Below the pieces are notes generated by a model, which was not told the origin of the DNA, ran no database searches, and saw only the letters and a list, made by a program, of their open reading frames with translations. A stretch of 51,665 bases of DNA. Origin: Candidatus Nanohalarchaeota archaeon (lineage in GTDB: Archaea; Nanohalarchaeota; Nanosalinia; Nanosalinales; Nanoanaerosalinaceae). Position 1 is the first letter of the stretch. Every line of letters starts with the position of its first letter. The DNA lies in NCBI GenBank assembly GCA_022729255.1, contig JALDAG010000003.1:1-51665 (forward strand), read 5' to 3'. Position numbers and translations under genes: made by a program. Shown here piece after piece: positions 50,679 through 51,665 of this stretch.

Positions 50679-51665
50679 TACAGAGTACTTCAACGTCGAA
50701 ATTGATGAAGTATCTATAGATCCGGACAGACCGCCTTTTTCCGATTATAAGCCGGACATGGAAATGATAAGGAGGAAAGCAGAAAAACAAGAGTTCGATA
50801 ACCTGGTTGTGATAGGTAATGGAGGATCCGTGACTTCTTTTAGAGCATACATGAAAGCTCTAGGGAAAAACACGGATAAAGAAGCATATATTGTTACGAC
50901 CATGGAGCCCGAATACCTTTCAAAACTGTCATCGAAGCTAAAACCTAGCAATACTTTGGTGATGCCTATCAGTAAATCAGGAGAAACGGTTGGAGTCATA
51001 GAGGCGTTGCTGCACTTTATGGAAAAAGGATTTCCCGTTTTCGCTGTCACATCTGATAACGAAGGAGCATTAAAAAAAATAGTTGATAGAAAAGACTTTG
51101 ATTTTATAGAGCATCCTGATATCTCGGGAAGGTTTACAGGAGCCACTGAGACGGCTCTAGTACCGGCTGCTTTTATGGGTTTGGATGCTAAAAGCATAAG
51201 GAAAGGAGCTGAAAAAACTTATGAGAAATTCGAAAAAGAGAACAATAATGCGGCGAAAAAGGCCGCAAAAATCCTTTATGCTGCTGAAAAGGAAGGGATA
51301 GACAAAGTTTTCACTCCCTTTTATTCGACTGAACTGTTCGGTTTCTATCCTCTTTTTGTTCAGCTGATGCACGAAACAGTATGTAAGAAAGGGAAGGGGC
51401 AAACATTTTTCGGAGACATAGGTCCAGAATGTCAGCACCACACCATACAGAGAATTTTCGGTGGTGCCGATGATGTGGTCACAATGCTCTTTCATCTCTC
51501 ACAACACAAGAGCACATTTTTAAAGGTTGGAAAAGAATTTAATGGTATAACCGTTAGGGGAAAAAGTTTGACCGATTTTGACGGTTTTGAACTGGGTAAT
51601 TCCCTTTTTTCGGAGCTTAAAGGTGTAAAAGAAGCATTAAAAATCGATAATAAGCCTTTAATCGA
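50671..51665 (+). CDS. pgi: Phosphoglucose isomerase, 3' end cut by window edge
   Basis: Reading frame open to the right edge (331 codons seen), no stop. Motifs of the SIS-fold glucose-6-phosphate isomerase family are plain: VVIGNGGSVTSF, PISKSGETVGVIEAL (first sugar-phosphate loop), ISGRFTGATETALVPAAF, and IGPECQHHTIQRIFGG with the catalytic Glu and His. It is shorter and simpler than bacterial PGI and resembles the compact archaeal SIS form. The ATG overlaps the glycogen synthase stop. It links glucose-1/6-phosphate from glycogen to the aldolase-PGK part of the pathway. Confidence 0.93.
   Translation, partial: MINTEYFNVEIDEVSIDPDRPPFSDYKPDMEMIRRKAEKQEFDNLVVIGNGGSVTSFRAYMKALGKNTDKEAYIVTTMEPEYLSKLSSKLKPSNTLVMPISKSGETVGVIEALLHFMEKGFPVFAVTSDNEGALKKIVDRKDFDFIEHPDISGRFTGATETALVPAAFMGLDAKSIRKGAEKTYEKFEKENNNAAKKAAKILYAAEKEGIDKVFTPFYSTELFGFYPLFVQLMHETVCKKGKGQTFFGDIGPECQHHTIQRIFGGADDVVTMLFHLSQHKSTFLKVGKEFNGITVRGKSLTDFDGFELGNSLFSELKGVKEALKIDNKPLI

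Noticed and set aside
1..51665. CRISPR arrays, insertion sequences, integrases or prophage genes
   Set aside because: No regularly spaced repeats with unique spacers, no transposase or integrase motifs, and no terminal repeats flanking gene sets were seen.

Overview
The window looks like chromosomal DNA from a small-genome archaeon, most likely a DPANN lineage and possibly close to Nanohaloarchaeota. That placement is inference; the domain is not in doubt. Archaeal marks seen directly are both subunits of DNA polymerase D, Orc1/Cdc6, archaeal DnaG, NAC, Nop5-fibrillarin, AglB, an ADP-dependent sugar kinase, an archaeal initiator tRNA, and TATA-like boxes about 26 bases before many starts. The 16S 3' end (complement of GGAGGTGATCC) matches the GGTGAT or GAGG sites before many genes. 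Proteins are Lys/Glu-rich without the extreme acidity of salt-in halophiles. No transposase, prophage or CRISPR array was seen.

Layout. 1-4,813: rRNA operon on the minus strand (16S, tRNA-Ala, 23S running off the left edge) and its leader. 4,814-8,478: dnaG, a DUF167 gene, three similar unknown genes and a CBS protein, all minus. 8,479-15,292: replication block orc1/cdc6, DP1, DP2 (minus), with ORB-like repeats on both sides, so a candidate origin. 15,293-19,460: a TctA-like membrane gene with an apparent frameshift, surrounded by five copies of one palindrome; NAC; secF-secD. 19,516-26,704: surface glycosylation genes (AglB, GlcNAc-1-P transferase, flippase-like protein, cupin, UDP-GlcNAc 2-epimerase-like protein, RHH-nucleotidyltransferase fusion). 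26,797-34,303: PHP protein, unknown protein, IleRS, YbaK-like deacylase, DHH phosphoesterase, DUF389 membrane protein. 34,305-35,931: Nop5 and fibrillarin. 35,965-40,842: complete four-gene pyruvate dehydrogenase-type operon. 40,944-42,360: isochorismatase-fold protein, a structured non-coding stretch with a tRNA-like element, a small zinc protein and initiator tRNA. 42,443-51,665: class I aldolase, PGK, MinD-like ATPase, HIT protein, ADP-dependent kinase, debranching enzyme, GT3 glycogen synthase and phosphoglucose isomerase (cut by the right edge).

The genes suggest a cell that stores glycogen, debranches it, runs a modified glycolysis with an ADP-dependent kinase, and feeds pyruvate to a 2-oxoacid dehydrogenase complex. 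It N-glycosylates surface proteins. From about 15 kb leftward everything including rRNA runs on the minus strand, which would be co-directional with a fork leaving an origin near 8.5-15.3 kb.

The points most worth follow-up are the ORB-like arrays, the five-copy palindrome, the three-gene unknown family, the RHH-nucleotidyltransferase fusion, the E2 with two subunit-binding domains, and the anticodon-less tRNA-like element.
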